A stretch of 64,000 bases of DNA, from assembly GCF_011090185.1 (NCBI RefSeq), contig NZ_JAAFGS010000003.1, positions 248,001 through 312,000 of the forward strand, written 5' to 3'. The translations under genes and the position numbers were made by a program. The notes below the pieces were generated by a model, which was not told where the DNA came from, made no database searches, and saw only the letters and a list, made by a program, of their open reading frames with translations. This document shows, piece by piece, positions 27,424 to 37,053 of the stretch (position 1 is the stretch's first letter; every line of letters starts with the position of its first letter). Source of the stretch: Saccharibacillus alkalitolerans (GTDB taxonomy: Bacteria; Bacillota; Bacilli; Paenibacillales; Paenibacillaceae).

Positions 27424-27460
27424 CTTAAGAAACGCTTATATCAATTCTTAAAAATTCTTA
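27424..27460. promoter_or_regulatory. Candidate response-regulator binding repeats in the adaptor/two-component divergent spacer
   Basis: AATTCTTA occurs at 27443-27450 and again at 27453-27460, ten bases apart, and an inverted copy (CCTTAAGAA) starts at 27423. OmpR-class regulators bind such tandem repeats. They end eight bases before a weak -35 (TTCAGA 27468) paired with TAAAAT (27492-27497) for the regulator gene, and also face the adaptor gene. Binding is inferred. Confidence 0.5.
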
Positions 27461-27544
27461 AGTGCGGTTCAGATCGCACAGCGAAACAAGGTAAAATAAG
27501 GCGTGAGAGTACCGAGAAATCATTCCGGGTATGGAGGAACATTC

Positions 27545-28246
27545 GTGGAAGATCCGAAAACCGTTTTAATTGCCGACGACAACCGTGAAATCAGAGAGAT
27601 CGTCCGGGTACTGCTGGAAAGCGAAAACTTCGAAGTGATCGAGGCCGTGGACGGCGAAGATGCCGTAAATAAAGTGGACGAACGAATCGACCTGGTTATT
27701 CTCGACATTATGATGCCCGTCAAGTCCGGTTTCAAAGCCTGCATGGACATTCGAAAAAAAACGAGCGCGCCGATCCTTTTTTTAACCGCAAAAACGCAGG
27801 ATTCGGATAAATATATGGCTTTTTCCGCGGGAAGCGACGATTATATGTCCAAGCCTTTTTCCTACACGGAATTGGTCTACCGGGTGAAAGCCCTATTGAG
27901 ACGCTACTATGTATATCGGGGAAAGGAAACGGCCGAACCTTCTTCGAGCCGCATTCAAATACGGGATTTGATTCTGGATACCGGCTCCCGCGAAGTGTTC
28001 GTAGACGGAAACGAGATTCTGTTGACCGATATCGAATATCAAATTTTGCTGCTGATGGCTCAAAATCAAAGAAAGATTTTTTCGGCGCAAAATTTGTACG
28101 AAAGCGTATGGAAGGAGCCTTACTTTTACAGCTGCAACAATACCGTAATGGTCCATATCCGCAACTTGAGAAAAAAGACGGAAAGCGATCCCCAGGACCC
28201 GAAGTTGATTAAAACGGTATGGGGAAAGGGGTATCGCATTGAATAG
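27545..28246 (+). CDS. OmpR-family response regulator
   Basis: 233-residue transcription regulator. The receiver domain has DD at 11-12, the phosphoacceptor D54 in VILDIMMPVKSG and the Lys in SDDYMSKPFSY; the C-terminal winged helix reads LLTDIEYQILLLMAQNQ and NTVMVHIRNLRKK. The start is GTG at 27545, seven bases after GGAGGA; an in-frame codon at 27503 has no site. The sensor gene overlaps its end by 8 bases. It is divergent from the long-coil exporter operon, so it probably controls that operon. Confidence 0.93.
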   Translation: MEDPKTVLIADDNREIREIVRVLLESENFEVIEAVDGEDAVNKVDERIDLVILDIMMPVKSGFKACMDIRKKTSAPILFLTAKTQDSDKYMAFSAGSDDYMSKPFSYTELVYRVKALLRRYYVYRGKETAEPSSSRIQIRDLILDTGSREVFVDGNEILLTDIEYQILLLMAQNQRKIFSAQNLYESVWKEPYFYSCNNTVMVHIRNLRKKTESDPQDPKLIKTVWGKGYRIE

Positions 28247-29555
28247 GCCTGTTTTTCGTTTGAAATTAAAGTTCAAGCTTCTTATCGTTCTCCTGGTTTC
28301 CGTTATATTGTCGATATCGCTCTTTTTGATTCTGCAAACCGCCGGAACCAATTTGCTCGATCGGCATTTCGCTCGTCCCTCGTTCATCGCGGAGCAGAAT
28401 CAAAGAACGAAAGCGCAGCTGTCCCAGTATATTGCGCAGAATCGGCTGAGCATTACGGACCGGGATCGGCTAAGCGATTGGGTCAGCAAGAAAAAGTACG
28501 TGACCATTTATATTTATCAAAACAAACAGCTCGTCTACGCTTCCGACGGACACAGCGTCGAATCCCAAGGACTGGGTTCCGAGCCTTTCGTCCCCGACGA
28601 TTCCCTGTACGACCTCCGATTTTCCGATGCCGATACCCAGCTGTATCTGGAATCGTACTTCGAATATAAGTATTACAATATCGCGACTTTCTCCTGCTTG
28701 GCCGCTTCTTCCGCCTTTTTCTTGTTTCTGATGCTGCTGTTTATCAACACCAAGACGTCCTACGTCGAAATTTTGGAAAACGAGATCAAAATTTTGGAAG
28801 GCGGCAATCTGGAATATCCGATCACGATCAAAGGAACGGACGAGCTTGCTTCGCTCGCGCAGAGCGTCAACGAAATGAGGAAGTCTTTCATAGAGCGCTT
28901 GGAAAACGAAGAGCAGGCCCGAAATGCCAACAACGAGCTTGTCACGGCGATGTCGCACGACTTGAGAACGCCGCTCACGGCGCTGATCGGATATTTGGAC
29001 ATTATTCAGTACCGCAAATACAAGACGGAAGAACAGCTCTTCAATTACATTGCCAACAGCAAAGATAACGCTTATCGGATCAAGCACCTGTCGGATCAGT
29101 TATTCGAATACTTTATTTTGTCTTACAGCCAGAACGATCCTCCCGAACTCAAAGAGTACGACGGCGGCCAACTGCTCGATCAATTCATCGGCATTCATTC
29201 CCCTCTGCTGGTCGATGAAGGATTCCTTTTTACGTTCATCCCGTGCGAAATGCCTTTTACCGTGAGCGTTCACGTCATGTCCATGCAGCGGGTTTTCGAC
29301 AATCTGTTCTCCAATGTGCTGAAGTATGCCGACAAAGGCCATGAAGTCCGCGTTCAATGTACGCTGCACGGCGAACAACTCCATATCGATGTCGAAAATC
29401 GAATCGATCCGAATACCGAAAATGCCGACAGCAACGGTATCGGAATCAAAGTGTGCGAAAAAATCGTCCAAAACCATAAAGGAAATTTCGAAGCCGCAAA
29501 AACAGACGATATGTACCGCGTAAGAATCTCCCTGCCCGTCCATTCGAACGGTTAG
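28239..29555 (+). CDS. Sensor histidine kinase
   Basis: 438 residues. Membrane segments at about 14-32 and 148-169 flank an extracytoplasmic sensor of about 115 residues; then a HAMP-like linker (EILENEIKILEGGNLEYPI), the dimerisation helix with H240 in AMSHDLRTPLTALIGYLD, the N-box NLFSNVLKYA and a short ATP-lid with SNGIGIKVCEKI. The usual DxGxG G1 box is weak. The start is TTG, overlapping the regulator stop. Partner of the response regulator; the stimulus may be a compound that damages the envelope, inferred from linkage to a MacB-type exporter. Confidence 0.9.
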   Translation: MNRPVFRLKLKFKLLIVLLVSVILSISLFLILQTAGTNLLDRHFARPSFIAEQNQRTKAQLSQYIAQNRLSITDRDRLSDWVSKKKYVTIYIYQNKQLVYASDGHSVESQGLGSEPFVPDDSLYDLRFSDADTQLYLESYFEYKYYNIATFSCLAASSAFFLFLMLLFINTKTSYVEILENEIKILEGGNLEYPITIKGTDELASLAQSVNEMRKSFIERLENEEQARNANNELVTAMSHDLRTPLTALIGYLDIIQYRKYKTEEQLFNYIANSKDNAYRIKHLSDQLFEYFILSYSQNDPPELKEYDGGQLLDQFIGIHSPLLVDEGFLFTFIPCEMPFTVSVHVMSMQRVFDNLFSNVLKYADKGHEVRVQCTLHGEQLHIDVENRIDPNTENADSNGIGIKVCEKIVQNHKGNFEAAKTDDMYRVRISLPVHSNG

Positions 29556-29572
29556 CGAAGCAAGGACGCACG

Positions 29573-29607
29573 AAAAAACCGACGCCTGTATAGGGCGTCG
29601 GTTTTTT
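29573..29607. terminator. Bidirectional terminator after the kinase gene
   Basis: AAAAAACCGACGCC pairs with GGCGTCGGTTTTTT around a 7-base loop. It can also end the minus-strand small gene at 29653. Confidence 0.92.
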
Positions 29608-29652
29608 ATCGGAAATGCCAATTGTTCGCAAATTAAGCCGTTCGGCCGGCTG

Positions 29653-29814
29653 TTACTTCTGGTCTTCGTCTTCGCCTGTCGCTTTCGGAGAAGGCTTGGC
29701 CGTCCACTCGTCCGCCTGCGTCTCGACGTTTTGTCCTTGTTCTTTTCTGTGTTTTTCCATCAACGTGTCTTCGCCTGCGCTCTGTTGATTCGGATCTTGG
29801 TTTGGATCTGTCAT
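29653..29814 (-). CDS. Small acidic hydrophilic protein, 53 residues
   Basis: Function not recognised. The product is rich in Gln, Glu, Asp and Lys with no hydrophobic core (TDPNQDPNQQSAGEDTL, then KHRKEQGQNVETQ), so it is probably disordered, like many stress or spore-associated small proteins. The ATG at 29814 follows GAGGAAACCAAC. It stands alone before a bidirectional terminator. Confidence 0.6.
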   Translation of the reverse strand: MTDPNQDPNQQSAGEDTLMEKHRKEQGQNVETQADEWTAKPSPKATGEDEDQK

Positions 29815-29934
29815 GTTGGTTTCCTCCTCAGCGTGTTCTGGTATTGTTGCTCGACATCCTATCATTACCCGCTGGAGCAGGAGACAAACATCCATTTTTC
29901 GTCAGGTCTTTTTTCGGCTTTGCGGCGGCGCCCC

Positions 29935-30726
29935 TCAGACTTCGGACGACTTCGCAGAGAGCCAGGCGCGTCCCCCGCGCCATTCGACGTCGACCGGGAG
30001 TTCGAAAAAGTCGGACAGCCGCTCGCTGCTGAGAATCTCTTCCGAACGTCCTTGAGCGAATACGCGTCCGCGCCGGATCAGCAGCGAATGCGAGAAAAGC
30101 GGGGAAATCTCTTCGATATGATGCGTCACCAGCAGCAGCGTCGGCGCGTCGGCGCGCGAAGCCAGCCCATTGATGCTTTGCAGCAGCGCTTCCCGCGAAA
30201 TGAAGTCCAGCCCGTTGCTCGCCTCGTCGAGAATCAGCAGCTTGGGCGACGCCATCAGCGCTCGGGCGATCAGCAGCTTCTGCTTCTCGCCCTGGGAGCA
30301 AGTCTGGTAAGCGCGTCCGATCAAATGGGCACATCCGAGGTCGCGCATCAGCTCTTCGGCTCGGACGCGGTCATCCTCTTCGATGCCGGCGTACAGGCCG
30401 ATCGAAGCATGCCGGCCGCTGATCACGATCTCGAGCGCCTGCTCGTTCGGCCGGATTTTCTCCTGCAGCGAAGAGCTGACCCAGCCGATCGATTTTCGCA
30501 GCTCGCGCAGATCCACCGTTCCGAACTTATGTCCCAACACCGAGATCTCGCCGGTGGTCGGCCACATGTAACCGTTGATCATGTTCAGAATGCTCGTTTT
30601 GCCCGACCCGTTGAGACCCAATACGGCCCAGTGCTGCCCGGACTCGACCCTCCAGTCGATGTTACGCAAAATTTCGTTGTCCCCGCGCCTCCAGGAAACG
30701 CCTTTCAGTTCGATTACGGCCGTCAC
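29935..30726 (-). CDS. ABC transporter ATP-binding protein (YlmA-like, ModF class)
   Basis: 263-residue stand-alone ATPase resembling Bacillus YlmA. Walker A is GLNGSGKTS, Walker B LLILDEASNGLD and the H-loop THHIEE; the signature is TCSQGEKQK, the form typical of the ModF/YlmA class rather than LSGGQ. No permease gene is adjacent, so it may not work as a transporter. The ATG follows AAAGGAGGAAAG. It has a probable promoter at 30759-30788 and is preceded by a structured, gene-free region ending in a terminator. Confidence 0.86.
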   Translation of the reverse strand: MTAVIELKGVSWRRGDNEILRNIDWRVESGQHWAVLGLNGSGKTSILNMINGYMWPTTGEISVLGHKFGTVDLRELRKSIGWVSSSLQEKIRPNEQALEIVISGRHASIGLYAGIEEDDRVRAEELMRDLGCAHLIGRAYQTCSQGEKQKLLIARALMASPKLLILDEASNGLDFISREALLQSINGLASRADAPTLLLVTHHIEEISPLFSHSLLIRRGRVFAQGRSEEILSSERLSDFFELPVDVEWRGGRAWLSAKSSEV

Positions 30727-30758
30727 TTTCTTTCCTCCTTTAAAGCATCAGTCCCTTA

Positions 30759-30788
30759 ATCGTAGCGCAGGCCGAATGAAATTGTAAA
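30759..30788 (-). promoter_or_regulatory. Candidate promoter of the YlmA-like gene
   Basis: TTTACA (30788-30783, minus strand), an 18-base spacer and TACGAT (30764-30759) lie between the upstream terminator and the gene. If used, the structured region further upstream would not be part of this mRNA. Confidence 0.5.
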
Positions 30789-30800
30789 GTTCCGCCGCAC

Positions 30801-31018
30801 GAAAAAAGACCGCCTATCGGCGGTCTTAAAGCTCTCCTCGAAAGTTACGCAGGCGCGTGAAGCGAGCCGGCTCTGAGAGAAATTCTTTAGCATATGCTTC
30901 CGAAGCGGCTTTCTACGAAAGCCTGTACTTCACTGAATTTCTCTCTCCACCGTCTCACTTTTAGCTGCTTTGGACTTTCAAAGCACGTTGAAGAGCGCCG
31001 TTCGGCGGTCTTTTTCGG
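30801..31018 (-). ncRNA. Structured intergenic element with nested inverted repeats (candidate leader RNA, sRNA or MITE)
   Basis: 218 gene-free bases whose ends carry the same sequence in opposite orientation: GAAAAAAGACCGCC at 30801 and its near-inverse GGCGGTCTTTTTC at 31006-31018. Inside are an 11-bp inverted repeat (GAGAGAAATTC 30875-30885, GAATTTCTCTC 30935-30945) and a 7-bp hairpin (GGCTTTC/GAAAGCC, 30907-30923). The 3' arm of the terminator could pair with either upstream copy, as in an attenuator. No known riboswitch is recognised. The class is uncertain. Confidence 0.4.
30802..30827 (-). terminator. Terminator upstream of the YlmA-like gene
   Basis: AAGACCGCC and GGCGGTCTT pair over 9 bases with a 4-base loop, followed on the minus strand by TTTTTTC. 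It ends transcripts coming from the phosphatase/small-gene unit or from the structured region. Confidence 0.85.
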
Positions 31019-31031
31019 ATATTATGATTTA

Positions 31032-31139
31032 TCATTCAACATCGACCTGCTTGTTGAGCAGCACTTCTTCGAATTCGCAGCCGAACGTCCGCTCCGCCGA
31101 CAGCAGGGAAATGCCCAGTTCCGACCAGCTTCTTCCCAT
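31032..31139 (-). CDS. Small protein of 35 residues downstream of the histidine phosphatase gene
   Basis: Not recognised. ATG at 31139 is six bases after AAAGGAGGAGCC, and the frame (MGRSWSELGISLLSAERTFG ..., one Cys, no membrane segment) ends in TGA at 31032. It starts 25 bases after the phosphatase stop on the same strand, so it is probably the second gene of that operon. The strong ribosome site and spacing are the main support. Confidence 0.5.
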   Translation of the reverse strand: MGRSWSELGISLLSAERTFGCEFEEVLLNKQVDVE

Positions 31140-31164
31140 ATCAGGCTCCTCCTTTATGCTCGGT

Positions 31165-31779
31165 TCAGCTTCGCAAATGCTCCTGCGCATTCGTGAAGAC
31201 GATCCGTTTGCGCGAACCGTCGATTCTCCACAAATGGACGCCCGTATCCCCCGTCGCGAGCGACATTTCCGTCCGGAACGGCAGATTCATCAGACTGTGG
31301 AAGAGCATGTTGATCATGCCGCCGTGCGAGACGATGCAGATGCGGTGCAGATCGGACCTGCCTTGATGCGCGAACAGCAGCTTGGATAAAAAAGCTTCCG
31401 CGCGTGCCCGAAACTCGATCTCCGATTCCGTCTCCCCGAACGTATCGTGAGGCTGCCTGCCTCCCGGCGGAAGCGGATAGAGTACGCGCCCTTCCTCCCG
31501 CTTCAATCCGGCCAGCAGGCCGTTATCCCATTCCATCAGATTCGGATCGTAATCGACCGCGAGGCTGCACTCCTGCGCGATCGCCTCGGCCGTCCGCGCC
31601 GCTCGCTTCAGCGGACTGGCGAGAATCTCGTGAGGACGATACCGCTTGGCGATCCAGGCAGCCGCGAGGCCCGCCTGCCGTTCGCCGAGCGGCGTCAATT
31701 CAAAGTCCGCCCGGCCTTCGTGGCGGTCTTCCAAATCCGCCTGCGACTCGCCGTGCCGCACGACCAACAGTTCTATCAT
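31165..31779 (-). CDS. Histidine phosphatase family protein
   Basis: 204-residue phosphatase of the phosphoglycerate mutase superfamily. The catalytic His is in LLVVRHGES at the very start, the arginine motif in ASPLKRAARTAEA, and the second His in IVSHGGMINML. The length and insert (PPGGRQPHDTFGETESE) fit the GpmB/CobC-like group of broad phosphatases. Substrate unknown. GGGGGATG precedes the ATG. The second of three such genes in this window. Confidence 0.88.
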   Translation of the reverse strand: MIELLVVRHGESQADLEDRHEGRADFELTPLGERQAGLAAAWIAKRYRPHEILASPLKRAARTAEAIAQECSLAVDYDPNLMEWDNGLLAGLKREEGRVLYPLPPGGRQPHDTFGETESEIEFRARAEAFLSKLLFAHQGRSDLHRICIVSHGGMINMLFHSLMNLPFRTEMSLATGDTGVHLWRIDGSRKRIVFTNAQEHLRS

Positions 31780-31916
31780 TCCGTTTCATCCCCCAATATG
31801 CGCTGAACGCTGTAATGAACCAACTATCGTTATTTTCGGCCCTTTTTCCGGTTCGATGAATCGCCGAAATCTATCATGAATTTTTCATATGTATAATTTT
31901 TATTATAGGAAAGCAA

Positions 31917-32534
31917 TCAATCCAGCCATACCGGACGTTCCGGTTCGCGAAGATATTCGAACATCGCCTTAACCTGCCGTTCGGTGTTGCGCTCGACCGA
32001 AAGCGGAGGCAGTTCGTCTTCGCCGAAAAATCCGGTTTCGCTTGTCTCCAGGGTCGCGGCCGCTTCCCCTCCGGTAATCTCGCAGCGAATAAACATCTTG
32101 TAGACGTGAAAAGGGGACACCGGGTGATCGTGAAACTTTTTGTCCAGCACGGCCAGCAGCCTGCCCGCTTCCGCCGTATACCCGGTCTCCTCGCGGATTT
32201 CCTTGACCACGTTCTCTTTGGCCGACAATCCGATATCCGCCCATCCTCCCGGCATCGCCCAGGCTCCGTCGAGCCGTTCGCGCACCAGCAACATTTTATC
32301 GGCCCGGAAAATAACGCCGCGCACGTCGACTTTCGGAGTTGCGTATCCGGTCTCCCCGGCAAACAGCTCGCGCAGCCGCTCCGTCTCCACGCCGGTATAC
32401 TCGTGCATGATCTCCAGACTCAGCGTTCTCAGCATCTCGAATCGCTCCAGATCGTAGACGTCCCGGGAATATTCGAGCCCCGCCTGGCTGATCGCCTGGA
32501 TCTGCTTGGCCCACTCCAACCATTTCGGCTGCAT
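31917..32534 (-). CDS. Nudix hydrolase with N-terminal Nudix-associated domain (YjhB-like)
   Basis: 205-residue hydrolase of nucleoside-diphosphate-linked compounds. An N-terminal helical domain (WLEWAKQIQAISQAGLEYS, residues 5-60) precedes the Nudix fold; the Nudix box is GGWADIGLSAKENVVKEIRE with EETGYTAEAG following, all catalytic Glu residues present. Closest named relative is Bacillus YjhB. The ATG follows GAGGGGTACG. No obvious operon partner. Confidence 0.9.
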   Translation of the reverse strand: MQPKWLEWAKQIQAISQAGLEYSRDVYDLERFEMLRTLSLEIMHEYTGVETERLRELFAGETGYATPKVDVRGVIFRADKMLLVRERLDGAWAMPGGWADIGLSAKENVVKEIREETGYTAEAGRLLAVLDKKFHDHPVSPFHVYKMFIRCEITGGEAAATLETSETGFFGEDELPPLSVERNTERQVKAMFEYLREPERPVWLD

Positions 32535-32622
32535 CGTACCCCTCCTCGCTTTTTAAGCTGCTCTGCGCTCATACCGTTAAACTTCGGGACGAAGAGGAGC
32601 GATTCCTCTTTTTCCCCGATCG

Positions 32623-32664
32623 CAAAAAAAGAGCCCTTCCGGAATCGTTCCGGAAAGCTCTTTC
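32623..32664 (-). terminator. Terminator of the HD-GYP gene
   Basis: Minus-strand AAAGAGCTTTCCGGAA and TTCCGGAAGGGCTCTTT pair with two bulged bases, followed by seven Ts, 54 bases past the stop at 32718. Confidence 0.85.
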
Positions 32665-32717
32665 GTCGGCGGCCGGCAGCAGCCCTGTCCCGTCCGGCAC
32701 CGCCCCGTCAACCCGTA

Positions 32718-33746
32718 TCAAATAAACACTTCTTCGACCGACAAGTTCCGTTCGCGCGACAAATCGTGGAACAAATCCCCGACCCGTACGAGCGGTTTGA
32801 AGATGTCCGACGGGTTGTTCAGAATGATCGTTCCCGTCTCGCCGCTGCTCAGCCGAACGCTTTTGCCGAGCAGGTTCGACATCAGATGCTGGACGAGCGC
32901 CTGCACCGGCTTTTCGTTCAGCTTGCCGAAGCCCAGTTCGTGCACTTCCCGCAGGATGTCGAGCAGAGGACGCTTCGGTTCGCCTTTTTTGCTCTCCGAC
33001 AGTCTCAAATATGTATCGGCTACCGCCACGATTTGCGAATACGGATGAATATCCGGCTTGGTCAGTCCCTGAGGGTATCCCGAACCGTCTTCCCGTTCAT
33101 GATGCTGCCAGGCCACGAGCGCCGTCGTCTCGTCGTCCATGGAATTTTTGATCACGTCGTAACCCAGCTTCGCATGCTTGCGCAGCTCCTGGAGATCGTA
33201 CTCCGTCAAATAATCCGTCCGGTTGCGAATGGTCGGGGAAATCTTGCTCTTGCCGATGTCGTGCAGATAGCCGGCTTTGCTGATCGCATAGCATTCCTCG
33301 CGCGAATAACCGAGCCATGTCGCCATGTAATAAGAAAGCATGCCGACCTGCATCGAGTGATTGTACAGGCTTACATCTTCGCGCTCCAGCACGAGCAGAA
33401 GCGATACAATGTCGCGATGTTCGTCCACGGTGCGCAGAAGCGGCTCAAGCTGCAGATCGACCGCTTCCTGATCGAATTTGCCGCTGGTCAGCGCTTCGAG
33501 GAAAATGGACTGGTAGCCGCGGATCGCCAGCTCGATATGGCTCTGCATCGCGGCGCTGAGCACGCCGATTCCGGTCTGCGTTCCCCGCGGCTCGATCTCG
33601 ACGTAGTCGACCTTGTGGCGATCCAACAGATCCGTCTCTTCCCCTTTGATTACCGTGCCTTTCGGCAGTACGTGCAGCCCTGCCGGACTGAACGTGTCGT
33701 CTTTCAGCATATCGCCGTGCTGAAGCTCCGTTACATGGATGCGCAA
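32718..33746 (-). CDS. HD-GYP domain protein (probable cyclic-di-GMP phosphodiesterase)
   Basis: 342 residues. The N-terminal 110 form a small DUF3391-like or unassigned domain; the HD-GYP domain (about 120-300) has NHSMQVGMLS, YLHDIGKSKI, the second metal site HAKLGYDV and QHHEREDGSGYP with the GYP motif, so catalytic residues are present. It would hydrolyse c-di-GMP, lowering it and favouring motility. The start is TTG at 33746, eight bases after GGGGGGAT; the reading frame is open further upstream without a site. A SigD-like promoter precedes it, which fits a motility-linked role. Confidence 0.88.
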   Translation of the reverse strand: MRIHVTELQHGDMLKDDTFSPAGLHVLPKGTVIKGEETDLLDRHKVDYVEIEPRGTQTGIGVLSAAMQSHIELAIRGYQSIFLEALTSGKFDQEAVDLQLEPLLRTVDEHRDIVSLLLVLEREDVSLYNHSMQVGMLSYYMATWLGYSREECYAISKAGYLHDIGKSKISPTIRNRTDYLTEYDLQELRKHAKLGYDVIKNSMDDETTALVAWQHHEREDGSGYPQGLTKPDIHPYSQIVAVADTYLRLSESKKGEPKRPLLDILREVHELGFGKLNEKPVQALVQHLMSNLLGKSVRLSSGETGTIILNNPSDIFKPLVRVGDLFHDLSRERNLSVEEVFI

Positions 33747-33793
33747 TGGACAATCCCCCCTGGATTTACTTAACCAAATTCCTTTTACAAAAA

Positions 33794-33820
33794 ATATCGG
33801 ACAAAAAAAGTTTTTTATTA
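33794..33820 (-). promoter_or_regulatory. SigD-like promoter of the HD-GYP gene
   Basis: The minus strand has TAAT (33820-33817), 15 bases, then TCCGATAT (33801-33794), against the SigD consensus TAAA-N15-GCCGATAT (10 of 12). Start of transcription would be about 40 bases before the TTG. The remaining spacer to 34022 shows no other feature apart from a possible -10 TATACT at 33984 for the plus-strand gene. Confidence 0.5.
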
Positions 33821-34022
33821 GCAAGCTTGGAGGAATGACGACTTTAGTCCGGCAAAAAAGCCGATAAATAAGGCAAATCGACTATTGGTCTATGAGAAAT
33901 AATGGAACTTATTAGGATGCATTATAGATTACGGACACCGTAAACAGCTAAAAATAACGTTCGCTCTTTCCGATAATTGGAATATACTAGAACTTATCAG
34001 TCGTCTGGAAGGAGGCTGCCGC

Positions 34023-34742
34023 ATGCTTCAAGCTTGCCTGAACGGCACGCGAACCCGGAAAGATCATCCGGCCGTTCCCTGTACCCCGTCGGAAATCGCC
34101 GCGGATGCCGCGAAAGCGATCCGTGCCGGGGCGGCCGAACTGCATATTCACGTGCGCAACGAACGGGAAGACGAGAGCCTCGAAGCGGAAGACGTGGCCC
34201 GGACGCTGTCGGCCGTTCGCGAACGTCTGCCCGGCGTTCCGGTCGGCATCTCCACGGCCTGGCCGATTCTGCCCGACAGCGCCGCCCGTATGAACCGGCT
34301 GCGTTCCTGGCAGGTGCTGCCCGATTATATTTCGGTCAACATTCACGAACCCGACGCCGAATGGATCGTAATGGCGGCGCAGGCGCGCGGCATCGGCGTC
34401 GAAGCGGGACTGCGCAGCGAAGCCGACGCCGAACGATTCGCCGCCATGCCCGGACGCGACGAATGCCTGCGGGTATTGATCGAGATCGAGGTTCCCGATC
34501 CCGGCCGGGAATCGGCGGCGGTCCGCCGAATCCGCGGCATTTTGAAGCGAGCCGGCTGCAGACTGCCCATTCTGCTGCACGGAGCCGAAGTCACGATGTG
34601 GCCGATGTACATAGAAGCGCTTCTTCACGGATTCGACAGCCGGATCGGCTTCGAAGACGGCAGCATGCTTCTGTCGGGAGTGACCGCCAGGGACAACGAA
34701 GAGCTGATCCGGACGGCCAAGCTGATCGAACAGCGTTTTTAA
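34023..34742 (+). CDS. 3-keto-5-aminohexanoate cleavage (BKACE, DUF849) family protein
   Basis: 239-residue TIM-barrel protein of the beta-keto acid cleavage family, which condenses a beta-keto acid with acetyl-CoA using a zinc ion. The start MLQACLNGTRT and the metal ligands in ELHIHVRNE are the family pattern, as is the late RIGFEDG with the conserved Glu. It is 30-60 residues shorter than most members (270-310), and the usual substrate-binding loop may be reduced, so the reaction is uncertain. GGAAGGAGG precedes the ATG. Monocistronic before a strong terminator. Confidence 0.82.
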   Translation: MLQACLNGTRTRKDHPAVPCTPSEIAADAAKAIRAGAAELHIHVRNEREDESLEAEDVARTLSAVRERLPGVPVGISTAWPILPDSAARMNRLRSWQVLPDYISVNIHEPDAEWIVMAAQARGIGVEAGLRSEADAERFAAMPGRDECLRVLIEIEVPDPGRESAAVRRIRGILKRAGCRLPILLHGAEVTMWPMYIEALLHGFDSRIGFEDGSMLLSGVTARDNEELIRTAKLIEQRF

Positions 34743-34795
34743 GATAAAACGACCGCAGACCGGCCTGTCTTCTCCATGTCTATCGCTGTATGCCG

Positions 34796-34840
34796 AACAG
34801 CCCCGAAATCCGTTCTCTCGAACGGATCTCGGGGCTGTTC
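34796..34840. terminator. Bidirectional terminator between the BKACE gene and the PTS operon
   Basis: AACAGCCCCGA and TCGGGGCTGTT enclose a second stem ATCCGTTC/GAACGGAT, giving a long double-decker hairpin. Convergent genes end on both sides. Confidence 0.82.
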
Positions 34841-34871
34841 TGATAAAGGCCGAAAATAATCGGCCTATCGG

Positions 34872-36960
<2,089 letters not shown>

Positions 36961-36968
<8 letters not shown>

Positions 36969-36990
36969 GCCTGCATGACCAGTTACACCC
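36961..36990 (-). promoter_or_regulatory. RAT (LicT-type antiterminator RNA target) before bglP
   Basis: The minus strand reads GGGTGTAACTGGTCATGCAG then GCAAAACCTG, close to the LicT RAT consensus (GGATTGTTACTG...GCAGGCAAAACC). It overlaps the following terminator stem, the hallmark of SacY/LicT/BglG control. Confidence 0.85.
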
Positions 36991-37053
36991 TGTTTCCGAT
37001 TGGAGATAAACCGTATTCGATTGTCCGCCTAAATGCCTCTGTTCTGAGACATT

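Noticed and set aside
29815-29895. SigB-like promoter (GTTTGT, 13 bases, GGGTAA) before the 53-residue protein
   Set aside because: Only 9 of 12 matches, and this group is not known to rely on SigB; too weak to claim.
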